Under the pieces are notes generated by a model, which had not been told where the DNA came from, did no database searches, and was given only the letters and a program-made list of their open reading frames with translations. The position numbers and the translations under genes are program-made. Shown one piece after another: positions 6,975 through 16,839 of a stretch of 64,000 nucleotides of DNA (positions are counted from its first letter, which is position 1; the number at the start of each line of letters is the position of its first letter). Origin of the DNA: Bacteroidales bacterium (GTDB lineage: Bacteria > Bacteroidota > Bacteroidia > Bacteroidales > UBA4417); NCBI GenBank assembly GCA_016707785.1, contig JADJGZ010000004.1, forward strand, positions 62,001 through 126,000, written 5' to 3'.

Positions 6975-9062
6975 TCAGTTCTGAATTAGATTACAATTGC
7001 AGTTTCCTGTTTTAAGTATAAAGGAGAAATCTTCCACCTGATAAAAAAACTTCCAGGTTGGAACATCAATTTGTCCTGCGATATTCGACAGAAAATCAAT
7101 GGAAGGCTGTTGATTTAATCCATCCTTGCCAATAAAATAGGGGGTAAAACAATATCGTTTCCATGGCTTTAATCCTGATATTCTGGCAAAATCACGTGTG
7201 TTTTTTACAGGAATGTTCCACCTGTCATCATCAGACGGATGAACCAGATGGCCCTGGCTGCTGTAAACCGGTTTTAATCCCAAATTATACCAGTAGGCAC
7301 TTGAATTATGAATCCATCCGATAGCTGATTGCCTGTCGGAACCAATCCTGTAGAAATTTTCCACCCGATAATTCCGCCCACGCAAAGTGATTCCATGAAA
7401 TTTCGGGAATCGCCTGGCTTGAGGATAATCCGCCCAATCTATCATATTTACAAACTGGCTAAGCGCTTTATAATGCATCAGGTACCCTCTTGGTATCACC
7501 GCTTCCCAATGCCAGTATAATCCTGAAACACCACCGCTCATCAGCGTAGTCGCCCAGATATTGGAGCGAAATTGCCGATCCGTTACCTCATCAACACCCG
7601 GGTCGACATGTCCACCAATCTCACCAAACAGGATAGGCTTACCCCTGAGTATAGCAGACGTTTTTTTCATGACATAATACCGGTCAAAATTGGTTCTTTT
7701 GTTTTCACCGTATGCATGTAGGTTAACCAGGTCACAATTATCCGAATGCCATACCCAATATTTACTGTTATTGCCACTTAAATGAGTCGCATAGGAACCG
7801 CTAATGAGATGTTTCCTATTGTCAAATCCTTTTATAACAGCCGACATTTCATTGAACCAATCCAATACAACAGGTTCAATTAATGAGGATCCTTCAATAT
7901 TGTCAATTTCTGTTGCTAATTCATACCACGCAATCTGCGTGCTATAACCCCAACGGGCAACCATATACCGTAATTTATTCCTGAATGCTTTCCGGGCAAT
8001 GCTGTCAGTAAAAAAGTCCATAGGCCTTATGACCGAAGGGATGCCGGTATGATACGGATTTTCAGACCAGTTCCAAAAATCGGGTCCAAAATCAGCATGC
8101 TGTAAAAAATTGAACTTTAGAAATATATCAAATGTATCAGCCAATGCAAGAATCTGATCCACTTCCCATGCATGAGCCTGGCGATTTGCATTATAATCCG
8201 GTGAATTATTCATCACTTCTACTGATTCATAAACGCCCAGGTGTTCCCATTCAATCTGCAGCCCGGTCCGGTTGATAAAAGAGAGGCTTGCCAGGTTGGC
8301 GCCATTCATGTGCAGTTCGCTGAAGAACTTTTGATATTCCCTGCTAATATTATGGTTTACCATTCCCCAACGATACCAGTCTGTATTGAGTCCCAGCAAA
8401 GGAAAAGCGGCATCACTCCTGCCCCGGCTGATCATATTCCCGGAATTCACATTGATGTAGCCTTTATGCCGGGATGCAGTGCATTGGAAGGATCCTTCAG
8501 CAGATAGCAGTTTGGGCCAATGACTGTTGCTAAATACTGCATGAATTACAAACTTCCATACACCGGGTTCATCGGGGCTAAACCGTATCCGCCAGGGCCA
8601 GGGAGTTGGCTTTTCTTCCCAACAGGGATATGCTTTTTCTGTGCAAAATGCCCTGGTGAAATCCCGGTAAAAGAACCCATTAACCCGGAGTATTTTTCCT
8701 GAAGGTGACGTAAAAATGGCATACAGGTCAATTTGCTCCGGATCATAGGGGTTGATACCTTCTGTAAAATAAGGCTTCGTAAAAAAGACTGCTATCTCTC
8801 TAGTCAGGTAAGCCGGCAGCTGAACCCCAAATTCGATTTTTTGAAACTCGGAAATTGCAGATGAATCTGAATCCAGGCGGCTATACTTTAATGAATCAGA
8901 TGTATTTTCTGTTGCTTGTAAGAGATCCGGTAAATGAATGGAAAGAGCAAAAGTGGCTTTAGCGGTTATTCCTGAAACCAGCAGGATAATGAATATGCAG
9001 CTGAGCCAATGCCCCGCATATCCGGCAGGTATTTTCATGAAAAAGCCAGGAAACTTCCACAT
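6975..9062 (-). CDS. DUF5060 domain glycoside hydrolase (TIM-barrel), exported
   Basis: A 695-aa predicted exported glycosidase. A hydrophobic export segment lies at about 18-40. A DUF5060 beta-sandwich follows (about 72-175, with the characteristic FxxPDEPGVW segment at 161-169), and then a GH5/clan-A-like TIM barrel (about 200-580). The likely acid/base is Glu385 in WYELATEID and the likely nucleophile is Glu481 in ILFGEIGG. A small beta domain ends the protein. DUF5060 proteins usually act on plant or algal polysaccharides, but the substrate cannot be predicted here. Met9 (9038) is an alternative start with a more compact signal peptide. The gene is alone on its strand and is not in a SusC/SusD locus within the window. 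Its stop nearly abuts the repeat array. Confidence 0.82.
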   Translation of the reverse strand: MWKFPGFFMKIPAGYAGHWLSCIFIILLVSGITAKATFALSIHLPDLLQATENTSDSLKYSRLDSDSSAISEFQKIEFGVQLPAYLTREIAVFFTKPYFTEGINPYDPEQIDLYAIFTSPSGKILRVNGFFYRDFTRAFCTEKAYPCWEEKPTPWPWRIRFSPDEPGVWKFVIHAVFSNSHWPKLLSAEGSFQCTASRHKGYINVNSGNMISRGRSDAAFPLLGLNTDWYRWGMVNHNISREYQKFFSELHMNGANLASLSFINRTGLQIEWEHLGVYESVEVMNNSPDYNANRQAHAWEVDQILALADTFDIFLKFNFLQHADFGPDFWNWSENPYHTGIPSVIRPMDFFTDSIARKAFRNKLRYMVARWGYSTQIAWYELATEIDNIEGSSLIEPVVLDWFNEMSAVIKGFDNRKHLISGSYATHLSGNNSKYWVWHSDNCDLVNLHAYGENKRTNFDRYYVMKKTSAILRGKPILFGEIGGHVDPGVDEVTDRQFRSNIWATTLMSGGVSGLYWHWEAVIPRGYLMHYKALSQFVNMIDWADYPQARRFPKFHGITLRGRNYRVENFYRIGSDRQSAIGWIHNSSAYWYNLGLKPVYSSQGHLVHPSDDDRWNIPVKNTRDFARISGLKPWKRYCFTPYFIGKDGLNQQPSIDFLSNIAGQIDVPTWKFFYQVEDFSFILKTGNCNCNLIQN

Positions 9063-9212
9063 TTTTACTACTTATCTCGAAGGGTAAATATAGGAATACT
9101 TGTCGGAACGGATCCCGCTTGATGATTAATAACAGATGCAGAGAATCGACGAACCTTTCAAACAAATCGGTAAGTGGCCTGATTCTAAACAATCATGCAG
9201 TTCACAATGTTC

Positions 9213-9220
9213 TATATTTG
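9213..9220 (+). promoter_or_regulatory. -7 element of the tricorn protease gene
   Basis: TATATTTG matches TAnnTTTG and lies 45 nt upstream of the chosen ATG (9265). It supports the internal ATG over the in-frame ATG at 9136, which lies before the promoter. Confidence 0.5.
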
Positions 9221-9264
9221 CCATGCTGCACTTTAGCAGCCATTATTCATCAAAAACTATTCAA

Positions 9265-12200
9265 ATGAACAAGTATTTTCTGCTGGCATCCCTATTATTT
9301 TGCTTGTCGATGGCAGGTTTTTCACAAGAGGAGTCAAGGCTACTCCGTTTCCCCACACTTCATGGAAACCATTTAGTTTTCAGCTATGCAGGTGACTTAT
9401 ATGAAGTTGCTGCCTCAGGGGGCATTGCCAGGAAATTAACGAATGATCCCGGCTATGAGATGTTTTCAAAATATTCTCCTGATGGGAGCCAGATAGCTTT
9501 TACGGCTCAATATGATGGTAATACCGAGGTATATGTGATGCCTGCAACCGGTGGTATTCCAAAACGTCTTACTATAACAGCCACTTTGGGCAGGGATGAT
9601 ATTTCTGATCGAATGGGCCCTAATAATATCGTAATGGCATGGAGTCCGGATGGCAAATCCATTACCTACCGTTCCAGGAAGCAATCCTATAATGATTTTG
9701 TGGGGCAGTTGTTCACTGTTCCGGTAGAAGGCGGATTATCCACTGAATTGCCTTTACCCGCAGGAGGATTCTGTTCATGGTCGGCAGATGGCAAGAAACT
9801 GGCCTATAACAGGGTATTCAGAGAATTCAGGACCTGGAAGTATTATAAAGGCGGCATGGCTGATGATATCTGGATTTATGATTTCCCGACAAAAAAACTT
9901 CAGAATATTACCAATCATGGATCACAGGATATATTCCCCATGTGGTTCGGGAATGAAATCTATTTCTGTTCCGACCGCGACAGGATTATGAACCTCTTCT
10001 GTTACAATATCAGTACCGGTTCAACCCGTAAGGTGACCAATTTCACTGATTATGACATTAAATTCCCTTCTGCAGCTGATCAGAGAATCACCTTTGAACA
10101 GGCCGGTTTTATTCACATTTTTGATATTGCTACCCAAACAACTCAAAAAGTCAGTATTGAAATAAAGGATGATTTTATAGGTGGCAGGGCAGAATACAAA
10201 GATGCTACCCGCTTTTTAGGAGCAGTAAACCCTTCACCTGATGGCAACCGCATTGTTGCTACTGCCAGGGGTGATATTTTCTCCGTCCCGGTAAAGGAAG
10301 GCATCACCCGCAACCTTACAGGAAGCAACCAGGCTCATGACAGGGATGGCGCATGGTCACCCGATGGGAAATGGATCGCCTACCTCAGTGATATCAATGG
10401 CGAATATGAAATCTATATTCAGAAACAGGATGGAAGTGAACCCCCTGTTCAGCTTACTACCGGGGCTGATACGTATAAATTTACCTTCCGCTGGTCACCT
10501 GACAGCAAGAAAATACTCTGGAATGATAAGATGATGCGTCTGCAATACATTGATATTGAGACTAAAAAAGTAACACTCGTAGATAAATCCAAATTATGGG
10601 AATATGGCAGTTTCGACTGGTCGCCTGATAGTAAATGGATTTGTTATTCCCAGATGCAACCCAACCGGTTTAACCAGGTGATTTTGTACCAGTTGGAAAC
10701 AGCCAGGAAAATCGAAGTAACCGATCAATGGTTCAATAGTGACCAGGCTACATTCAGCAGGGATGGGAAATACCTGGTTTTTGTGTCAGATCGTACTTAT
10801 AATCCTACTTACAGTGCGGTAGAATGGAATTATGCATACGAAAATATGTCAAAGATATACCTCGTAGCCCTTGCAGCAGACACCCCTTCGCCTTTTGCAC
10901 TTTCGAATGATGAAGTAAAAATGGAGGAGGCAGAAACTCCAAAAGAAGAGGATGCCAAAGGCAAAGGAAAAGAATCCAAATCGAAAAAAGCTGACAAGGA
11001 AAAAGCTGAAACTGAAAAACCAAAGGATATCAAAGTAGATGAGGAAGGGATTCAACAGCGAATCGTGGAATTACCGGTCAAGGCATCGAATTACTTTAAC
11101 CTGTGGGCTATTGACGATAAGGTTTATTATAATGAAGCCTCTGGCGAGGGATTTAATCTCAAACTCTTTGACCTCAAAGCTAAAAAGGAGACAGAAATCG
11201 GGAATAACATGGTTTTTGACATTACAACCAATGGTAAAAAAATGTTAATCCGTCAGAATAACCGCTTTTATATGATCGACCTGCCTTCATCAAAAGTCAA
11301 CCTCGACAAATCCATTGAGATGAATGATGTCAAAATGTGGGTGGATTACAGGCTGGAATGGAAACAGATTTATGATGAAGCCTGGAGGCAGATGCGTGAT
11401 TTCTTCTATGTTCCTAATATGCATGGGGTTGACTGGAAATCGATGTACGAAAAATATGCAGTAATGTTACCCTATGTAAACCACCGAAACGACCTTACCT
11501 ACCTGATCGGGGAAATGATAGGAGAATTGAATGTAGGGCATGCATATATCGGTGGAGGAGAAAGGCCCTCACAGGAGAAAATTGACCTGGGTCTGCTGGG
11601 AGCAAGATTAAGCAGGGATGCCTCGGGGTATTATCGCATCGACAGCCTGATGATGGGTGAAAACTGGGCCCGTAACCTGAGATCCCCGCTTACTATGATG
11701 GGAGTGGGTGCCAAAAAAGGTGACTTTATTACTTCAGTAAATGGTAAATCCACGAAGGATATGGCTGATATTAACCAGGCCTTCATCAATAAAGCAGGGA
11801 AAAATGTTGAAATCACATTAAATTCTGCCCCTGAAGCAGGGGGAAGAAAAGTCCTGATCAATCCAATCAGGGATGAATCCCAACTCTACTATTATACCTG
11901 GGTACAAAACAATATCCGCAAAGTAAATGAAGCCACCAACGGGGAAGTAGGATATTTGCATGTACCTGATATGAGTGCAGAAGGATTGAATGAATTCGTT
12001 AAATACTTCTATCCGCAACTCTCGAAGAAAGCATTAATCATCGATGATCGCGGAAATGGCGGCGGGAATGTAAGTCCGATGTTGATTGAGAGACTTCAAA
12101 GGGAGATAACCCGCTCAAACACAGCCAGAAACGTTGAATTACCCGGACAAACTCCCCAACAGATGATGCTTGGGCCCAAAGTCTTACTGATAAATAATTA

Positions 12201-12549
12201 TTCAGCTTCTGACGGAGACCTTTTCCCTTATGCATTCAAGAAACATCAGTTAGGTAAAGTTATTGGGGTAAGAAGCTGGGGCGGAGTCGTAGGGATCAGG
12301 GGTTCTCTGCCATTTATTGATGGAGCAGATTTAAGAAAACCGGAATTCGCCTCCTATTCAGCCGAAGAAAGTAAATGGATTATAGAAGGGCATGGAGTAG
12401 ATCCTGATATTATTGTTGATAATGACCCTGCACTCGAATACCAGGGCATCGACGAACAGTTGAATAAAGCCATTGAAGTGATCAGGGAAGAACTCAAAAA
12501 TTATAAAGACTTACCTGCAATTCCTGCAGGACCGGATAAGACAAAGTAA
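9265..12549 (+). CDS. Tricorn-type S41 protease
   Basis: A 1094-aa exported tail-specific protease of the tricorn family. A signal peptide (about 1-21, ending AGFSQ) is followed by two beta-propellers rich in WSPDGK-type PD40 repeats (about 25-320 and 340-560). A highly charged Lys/Glu linker (about 595-640) leads to the C1 region, a PDZ domain (about 790-880) and the S41 core (about 890-1060). Catalytic candidates are the His in LNVGHAYI, the Ser in SASDGD (about 980-985) and the Glu in IEGHGVDPD. Tricorn proteins degrade oligopeptides; bacterial versions are periplasmic or secreted. The start at 9265 is chosen because it begins the signal peptide and follows the -7 box; an upstream in-frame ATG at 9136 would bury the signal. 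A terminator-like hairpin follows the gene. Confidence 0.92.
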   Translation: MNKYFLLASLLFCLSMAGFSQEESRLLRFPTLHGNHLVFSYAGDLYEVAASGGIARKLTNDPGYEMFSKYSPDGSQIAFTAQYDGNTEVYVMPATGGIPKRLTITATLGRDDISDRMGPNNIVMAWSPDGKSITYRSRKQSYNDFVGQLFTVPVEGGLSTELPLPAGGFCSWSADGKKLAYNRVFREFRTWKYYKGGMADDIWIYDFPTKKLQNITNHGSQDIFPMWFGNEIYFCSDRDRIMNLFCYNISTGSTRKVTNFTDYDIKFPSAADQRITFEQAGFIHIFDIATQTTQKVSIEIKDDFIGGRAEYKDATRFLGAVNPSPDGNRIVATARGDIFSVPVKEGITRNLTGSNQAHDRDGAWSPDGKWIAYLSDINGEYEIYIQKQDGSEPPVQLTTGADTYKFTFRWSPDSKKILWNDKMMRLQYIDIETKKVTLVDKSKLWEYGSFDWSPDSKWICYSQMQPNRFNQVILYQLETARKIEVTDQWFNSDQATFSRDGKYLVFVSDRTYNPTYSAVEWNYAYENMSKIYLVALAADTPSPFALSNDEVKMEEAETPKEEDAKGKGKESKSKKADKEKAETEKPKDIKVDEEGIQQRIVELPVKASNYFNLWAIDDKVYYNEASGEGFNLKLFDLKAKKETEIGNNMVFDITTNGKKMLIRQNNRFYMIDLPSSKVNLDKSIEMNDVKMWVDYRLEWKQIYDEAWRQMRDFFYVPNMHGVDWKSMYEKYAVMLPYVNHRNDLTYLIGEMIGELNVGHAYIGGGERPSQEKIDLGLLGARLSRDASGYYRIDSLMMGENWARNLRSPLTMMGVGAKKGDFITSVNGKSTKDMADINQAFINKAGKNVEITLNSAPEAGGRKVLINPIRDESQLYYYTWVQNNIRKVNEATNGEVGYLHVPDMSAEGLNEFVKYFYPQLSKKALIIDDRGNGGGNVSPMLIERLQREITRSNTARNVELPGQTPQQMMLGPKVLLINNYSASDGDLFPYAFKKHQLGKVIGVRSWGGVVGIRGSLPFIDGADLRKPEFASYSAEESKWIIEGHGVDPDIIVDNDPALEYQGIDEQLNKAIEVIREELKNYKDLPAIPAGPDKTK

Positions 12550-12571
12550 TTTGCAGATTTTTATCTCCAGG

Positions 12572-12614
12572 ATACTCCGGATGGATGTTTTTCGGTAAAC
12601 ATCATCCGGAGTAT
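12572..12614 (+). terminator. Long bulged hairpin after the tricorn gene
   Basis: The arms beginning ATACTCCGGATG (from 12572) and ending CATCCGGAGTAT (to 12614) pair over about 18 bp with one bulged G, around the loop TTCGGT. It starts 22 nt after the tricorn stop and ends where the next -7 element begins. The T content downstream is modest. Confidence 0.6.
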
Positions 12615-12622
12615 TATCTTTG
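12615..12622 (+). promoter_or_regulatory. -7 element of the beta-barrel gene
   Basis: TATCTTTG matches TAnnTTTG. The ATG at 12630 is only 7 nt downstream, implying a very short or leaderless transcript, or use of a slightly later start. Confidence 0.4.
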
Positions 12623-12629
12623 CAGACGT

Positions 12630-13376
12630 ATGATAAAAAAGTATTCCATTTCAATATTTAGGGTTAAACCCCTGCTGTTACTATTGATGCTATGGTTTTT
12701 ATCAATCGCAGCTATCGGACAACCGGTCAAAAAAGATAATAGGACCGGAGAATGGAATCGTTGGAATATTGGCACTTCATTTGGATACAGTAATTTACTC
12801 CTGGATATATCCTTTGACCTGGGAGATGAGTTTGCCAACTATATGAAGCGGCTAAAATCAGGATATCACCTTGGGATTGAAGGACAATATTTTTTTAATC
12901 CCTACCTGGGAGCAAATATCAGTTTTACAGGCTTTTACACCAGGGAACACCAGGATAGCCTGACTGCCTCGAATGGCTTTTTCACCATCAAAGGCAATAT
13001 TAAGGACCAAATGCGCATTTATACAGTAACACCTATGGTTGTTGGCAGGTATTCCTTTCATAACCGGCCGGAGATTTGCCTTGGAGTTGGCCCTGCCTAC
13101 CTGAATTACAGGAATGAAGGAAAAGCACTGACTGACTCTGCCACCTTTACTGGAAGTGCAGCCGGGTTAAGCAGTATGATCGAAATCGATTATGCCCTCA
13201 CATCCAGGTTCAGCCTTGGAGCATCTTCTACTTACACGCATTCCGTGCTGAAAAGGATCAACAAGATCACTGTGGCTGGAACTGAACTAATGATCCTAAA
13301 TGAAGATGAATACCAGGATATATCCCGCATTGATGTCTCATTCCACCTACGCTATAAATTCAGGAAAAAGCAATAG
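12630..13376 (+). CDS. Outer-membrane beta-barrel protein (OmpW/porin-like)
   Basis: 248 aa with a signal peptide (hydrophobic run LLLLLMLWFLSIAAIGQ, cleaved after about residue 30). Alternating beta strands follow (NIGTSFGYSNLLLDISF, GYHLGIEGQYFFNPYLGANISF), ending in RIDVSFHLRYKF, the pattern of an 8-strand barrel of the beta-barrel domain families. Transport or structural role is unknown. The ATG at 12630 is preferred to one at 12585, which lies inside the upstream hairpin. The 3' end overlaps the next start by 44 nt, suggesting translational coupling. Confidence 0.7.
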   Translation: MIKKYSISIFRVKPLLLLLMLWFLSIAAIGQPVKKDNRTGEWNRWNIGTSFGYSNLLLDISFDLGDEFANYMKRLKSGYHLGIEGQYFFNPYLGANISFTGFYTREHQDSLTASNGFFTIKGNIKDQMRIYTVTPMVVGRYSFHNRPEICLGVGPAYLNYRNEGKALTDSATFTGSAAGLSSMIEIDYALTSRFSLGASSTYTHSVLKRINKITVAGTELMILNEDEYQDISRIDVSFHLRYKFRKKQ

Positions 13377-14169
13377 CAATCGCTTATTGATAATCGTCAT
13401 TTTCCTTTGCTTCCCATTCCTTAAAGATGGTTATTCCCAAGAATCGAATGTCCCTGCCTTTGATACAACCCGCTTCAACTCGATGTTGCAAACGACCCAA
13501 TGGATGTGCGATTATGAATCAGTTGGATGGACAACTGATGAAACCAAAGGCAGATTCAGGGAAATGCCTTTCATCCGTTTTGGCCAGCAAGGAGTTTGCC
13601 TTACTGACTCTTCAGGCCAATGGCAGGTGGTATATGGAAATTATAAGGAAGACGTCTTCAGGCCCGAATTTGCAGCAAGAAGTGAATCTGAAACACTTAT
13701 AACCATTGAACCCACTACAGTGGACAGCATTCAGCTACTTCCCCTTTTCAGGGCTTTAAACCAAACCTACCAGGCAATCAGTCAACAAACCGATTCTATT
13801 GAAGTCCATTTCGACCAATTCCTTCGCATTCTTCCCGACCAATCCATTGAAATACATATCCTCCCCTCGTTTCAGCCCAGCGGACAAGGAATTTACGGGG
13901 CGGAATGGAAGTTTCTATATTCACCAGATGGGAAAAAGCTGATTAATTCAACCTCTTACCTTCAAGACATTAAAGGTGTATGGATCGGACAGCCAAGAGA
14001 ATTATGGCTCGATTACAGATCCACCGGCTTCCCAACCATGGGGGCAGTTTATTTCACCTGGTATTTCAAAGATTTCTTCACCAAAATACATATTGATACT
14101 CAGTTAACCAGGAGTACCCTGAATAAGAATAAGGCAGGTAAGTACGAATGGAAACATCTTATTAAATAA
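13333..14169 (+). CDS. Exported protein of unknown function
   Basis: 278 aa with an N-terminal export signal (LLIIVIFLCFPFLKDGYSQ, cleavage near residue 36). The mature part is a soluble, aromatic-rich sequence without recognisable catalytic motifs. The ATG at 13333 overlaps the preceding barrel gene by 44 nt in another frame; an earlier in-frame ATG (13300) is possible. The overlap suggests co-expression with the barrel protein. I do not recognise the family. Confidence 0.65.
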   Translation: MSHSTYAINSGKSNSNRLLIIVIFLCFPFLKDGYSQESNVPAFDTTRFNSMLQTTQWMCDYESVGWTTDETKGRFREMPFIRFGQQGVCLTDSSGQWQVVYGNYKEDVFRPEFAARSESETLITIEPTTVDSIQLLPLFRALNQTYQAISQQTDSIEVHFDQFLRILPDQSIEIHILPSFQPSGQGIYGAEWKFLYSPDGKKLINSTSYLQDIKGVWIGQPRELWLDYRSTGFPTMGAVYFTWYFKDFFTKIHIDTQLTRSTLNKNKAGKYEWKHLIK

Positions 14170-14231
14170 AACTTACAGGCATAGTTCTCAATTATACAAT
14201 TTTATGATTCGGGCTAGTTACTAAACACCCA

Positions 14232-14259
14232 TTTGATTCAAGGATAAGATGTACTTTTG
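14232..14259 (+). promoter_or_regulatory. Promoter of the OstA-like gene
   Basis: TTTG at 14232-14235 as a possible -33 element, and TACTTTTG at 14252-14259 matching TAnnTTTG. The ATG at 14285 is 26 nt downstream. The spacing (16 nt) is a little short. Confidence 0.5.
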
Positions 14260-14284
14260 CAGGCATCAAAAAGAAACGTATTTC

Positions 14285-15811
14285 ATGCACCCTCACCGAC
14301 TGACATTTAGGATCACCATTTTCCTGTTCACTGTATTAGCAGCTTTTACAGTAGGTGCACAAGGGACCTATCGGATCCAGATCATGCCGGGTGCTGCAGA
14401 GATGCGATATTCAAAAAACATGAATGAAGCCATCCGTTTTATCGGCAACCCGGTATTTTATCATGATGGAGCTTATCTTTATTGTGACAGTGCATGGCTG
14501 CTGGAAGAAGAAAATACCATCGACTGCTTTGGGAAAGTCCGCATCAAATCAAGCGACACCCTGAATCTCTATGGTAATTTCCTCCATTACGACGGAAATA
14601 CAAAAATCGCTAACCTCAGGGATAATGTCAGGCTCGTAGATAACCAAACCGTGCTCACCACCGACAATATGGTCTTCGACAGGAATACCCAGATTGCGAG
14701 TTATGTTACCTGGGGAAAAATTGTAAACAAGGATAATACCCTGACCAGTCGGAAAGGTTATTACCATACGGATTCCAAGAAAATGTATTTCAAGGAAAAT
14801 GTCATTGTGAGGAATCCTGACTATACCATGAATGCCGACACGCTTCTTTATAATACCTTAAGCCGGATCACCTATTTCCTTGGACCCACTGTTATCAAAG
14901 GCAAGGACAATTACATCTATTGTGAGAACGGAGAATATGACCGTGTTTCCAACAAGTCACGATTTAGTGTGAATGCTTTGCTGGTTGATGAAAACCGTCG
15001 TCTGACCGGCGACAGCCTGTATTACGACAGTAAGAACGATTATGGGAAAGCTGTCCGGAACGTTCAACTTACTGATACCGTTAAAGATGTAATACTAAGA
15101 GGGCATTTTGCCGAATACTGGAAGAAAAAAGGGGTTGCCTATATCACCAGTATGGCCCTGGCTATCCTGGGGGATAAAGAAGATACTTTATACCTCCATG
15201 CCGATACCCTGAAAGCCACTTTTGATTCTGTAACACAGGATACGAAAGAGTTGTATGCTTATTATAATTCGAAGTTCTACAGAAATGATATCCAGGGAGA
15301 ATGTGATTCACTGTATTATAATTTTTCCGATTCCACAATAACCATGTTGCAGGATCCGGTGCTCTGGACTGACAACAACCAGCTCACCGCCGACACGATC
15401 AGGATTTTTACCGGTGATAAGTCCATTAAGCTGATGAAACTGTATAATACCTCTTTCATTGTTAATAAGGACAGCACTACCACCTTTAACCAGGTGAAGG
15501 GCAAGAATATGATCGGGTATTTTTCTGATAACCGTTTAGTGAGAATTGATGTGGATGGAAATGCAGAAACCATCTATTACATCAGGGAGGATAATAAAGA
15601 AATGATAGGCATCAATAAAGCCAAAGGCAGCAGGATGAGCCTGTATATTGATGAAAACAAAATCAACCGGATCACTTATTTTGACCGGCCCGACGGCAAT
15701 CTTTTTCCTGAGAAAGATGTAACTGCAGAACAGAGGATATTAAAGGATTTCCAATGGCTCCCGGAACGGCGTCCTGCCACATGGATTGATATCTTTAGAA
15801 AATCAAATTAA
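14285..15811 (+). CDS. OstA-like (LptA/OstA_2 domain) LPS-transport protein
   Basis: 508 aa, exported (signal peptide about 1-26, ending FTVGAQ). The mature part consists of OstA/LptA-type beta-jellyroll repeats with recurring phrases such as YCDSAWLL, LYGNFLHYDG, ADTLLYN and GDSLYYDS. Such proteins form the periplasmic bridge or scaffold that carries LPS to LptD. The start is set by the signal peptide; an upstream in-frame ATG at 14249 overlaps the -7 box. It converges on mlaD with only 2 nt between the stop codons. The amidase and lptD are close by, consistent with an envelope biogenesis block. Confidence 0.85.
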   Translation: MHPHRLTFRITIFLFTVLAAFTVGAQGTYRIQIMPGAAEMRYSKNMNEAIRFIGNPVFYHDGAYLYCDSAWLLEEENTIDCFGKVRIKSSDTLNLYGNFLHYDGNTKIANLRDNVRLVDNQTVLTTDNMVFDRNTQIASYVTWGKIVNKDNTLTSRKGYYHTDSKKMYFKENVIVRNPDYTMNADTLLYNTLSRITYFLGPTVIKGKDNYIYCENGEYDRVSNKSRFSVNALLVDENRRLTGDSLYYDSKNDYGKAVRNVQLTDTVKDVILRGHFAEYWKKKGVAYITSMALAILGDKEDTLYLHADTLKATFDSVTQDTKELYAYYNSKFYRNDIQGECDSLYYNFSDSTITMLQDPVLWTDNNQLTADTIRIFTGDKSIKLMKLYNTSFIVNKDSTTTFNQVKGKNMIGYFSDNRLVRIDVDGNAETIYYIREDNKEMIGINKAKGSRMSLYIDENKINRITYFDRPDGNLFPEKDVTAEQRILKDFQWLPERRPATWIDIFRKSN

Positions 15812-15813
15812 CC

Positions 15814-16806
15814 TTATTCTTCTTTTGGTTCCTGGAATTGCATCCTTTTACTGCCCGGAGGAAATACTGAGAAATTCAGGTATCGGTAAGGATTTAGCTT
15901 CATATCCCTTATGAGTTGATTTAGCTCATTCGATGATTTCTCGAGGTTATTATAAAGCTTCTTATCATTTACAAGCATTCCCATTGAACCTTCACCCTGG
16001 TTGATTTTAACCAGGATTTCATCGAAACTCATCATAGCAGTATGCACATCATTCAAAGTATGTGAAATCTGGGCTTTGGCCAGGGTATCACTGATTGCTG
16101 AGAAATTGGTAAGGATATTGGTGATATTCTTATCATTTTCCCTGATATTGGCGGTGATGCCTTCAACATTGAAAAGGATACGTTCCATCCTGCTTCTTTG
16201 CCCATATACCAATGTATCCAGGTTAAAAGTGGTGTGTTCAATATTGATGATGGTCTGGCGGATATGTTCAAAAGAGGCTTTCAGGTTCTCCCGTGTCTGC
16301 GCATTAAAAACGGTTCTTACAACCGTAACCATGGTGTCGAGCGACAACATCAAATCCTCTGCCTTTCTTTTGAGAGGGGCCACCTGACGGTTCACTTCCT
16401 CAGTTAAAGTAGCCTGCATTTCACTTCCGAGGGTATCACCACTCATCGCCATCAAGCGGGAATCACCTAAAACCAGCTCAATATTCTTCGTTCCCAGGAT
16501 ATCAGGGCTGAAGATCCGGGCAATAGAATTAGCCGGTATATTGATGGAGCTATAAACCGTAATTTCTACGATGATTTTACTGGAATTGGGGCTTTCGAAC
16601 TGGATATCACTCACATTCCCTATATTGAATCCGTTTACAGAAACGGGAGCAGCTTCAACAAGGCCTGCTATTTGAGTGTATTTCGCATAATATGTTCTAT
16701 GCTTCCGGAAAATATCCTTGCCTTTTATATAGTTGATTCCTAAAATAAAAAACAACAGGACGATTATCAGGAAGGCGCCTATTTTTATTTCGCGGCGAAT
16801 TTTCAT
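15814..16806 (-). CDS. MlaD-family (MCE domain) lipid-transport protein
   Basis: 330 aa. One N-terminal membrane anchor (IGAFLIIVLLFFILGINYI, 9-27) is followed by an MCE domain (about 38-118, with the typical GLVEAAPVSVNGFNIGNV segment). A long helical C-terminal region (about 125-310) resembles MCE proteins that form periplasmic tunnels. MlaD binds phospholipid in ABC-driven transport between the membranes; no MlaE or MlaF gene is in this window. It follows the amidase gene by 33 nt on the same strand and has its own candidate -7 box. Confidence 0.87.
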   Translation of the reverse strand: MKIRREIKIGAFLIIVLLFFILGINYIKGKDIFRKHRTYYAKYTQIAGLVEAAPVSVNGFNIGNVSDIQFESPNSSKIIVEITVYSSINIPANSIARIFSPDILGTKNIELVLGDSRLMAMSGDTLGSEMQATLTEEVNRQVAPLKRKAEDLMLSLDTMVTVVRTVFNAQTRENLKASFEHIRQTIINIEHTTFNLDTLVYGQRSRMERILFNVEGITANIRENDKNITNILTNFSAISDTLAKAQISHTLNDVHTAMMSFDEILVKINQGEGSMGMLVNDKKLYNNLEKSSNELNQLIRDMKLNPYRYLNFSVFPPGSKRMQFQEPKEE

Positions 16807-16828
16807 TGGTCCGAAGTTAACTGGTGCG

Positions 16829-16836
16829 CAAAGTTA
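16829..16836 (-). promoter_or_regulatory. Possible internal -7 element before mlaD
   Basis: Minus strand TAACTTTG matches TAnnTTTG in the 33-nt gap between the amidase and mlaD, 22 nt upstream of the mlaD ATG. No -33 element is evident. Confidence 0.35.
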
Positions 16837-16839
16837 GTA

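Noticed and set aside
6473..6989. Open frames of 60-75 codons in the right array
   Set aside because: Arg/Ala-rich translations of the same repeat; not conserved-looking proteins.
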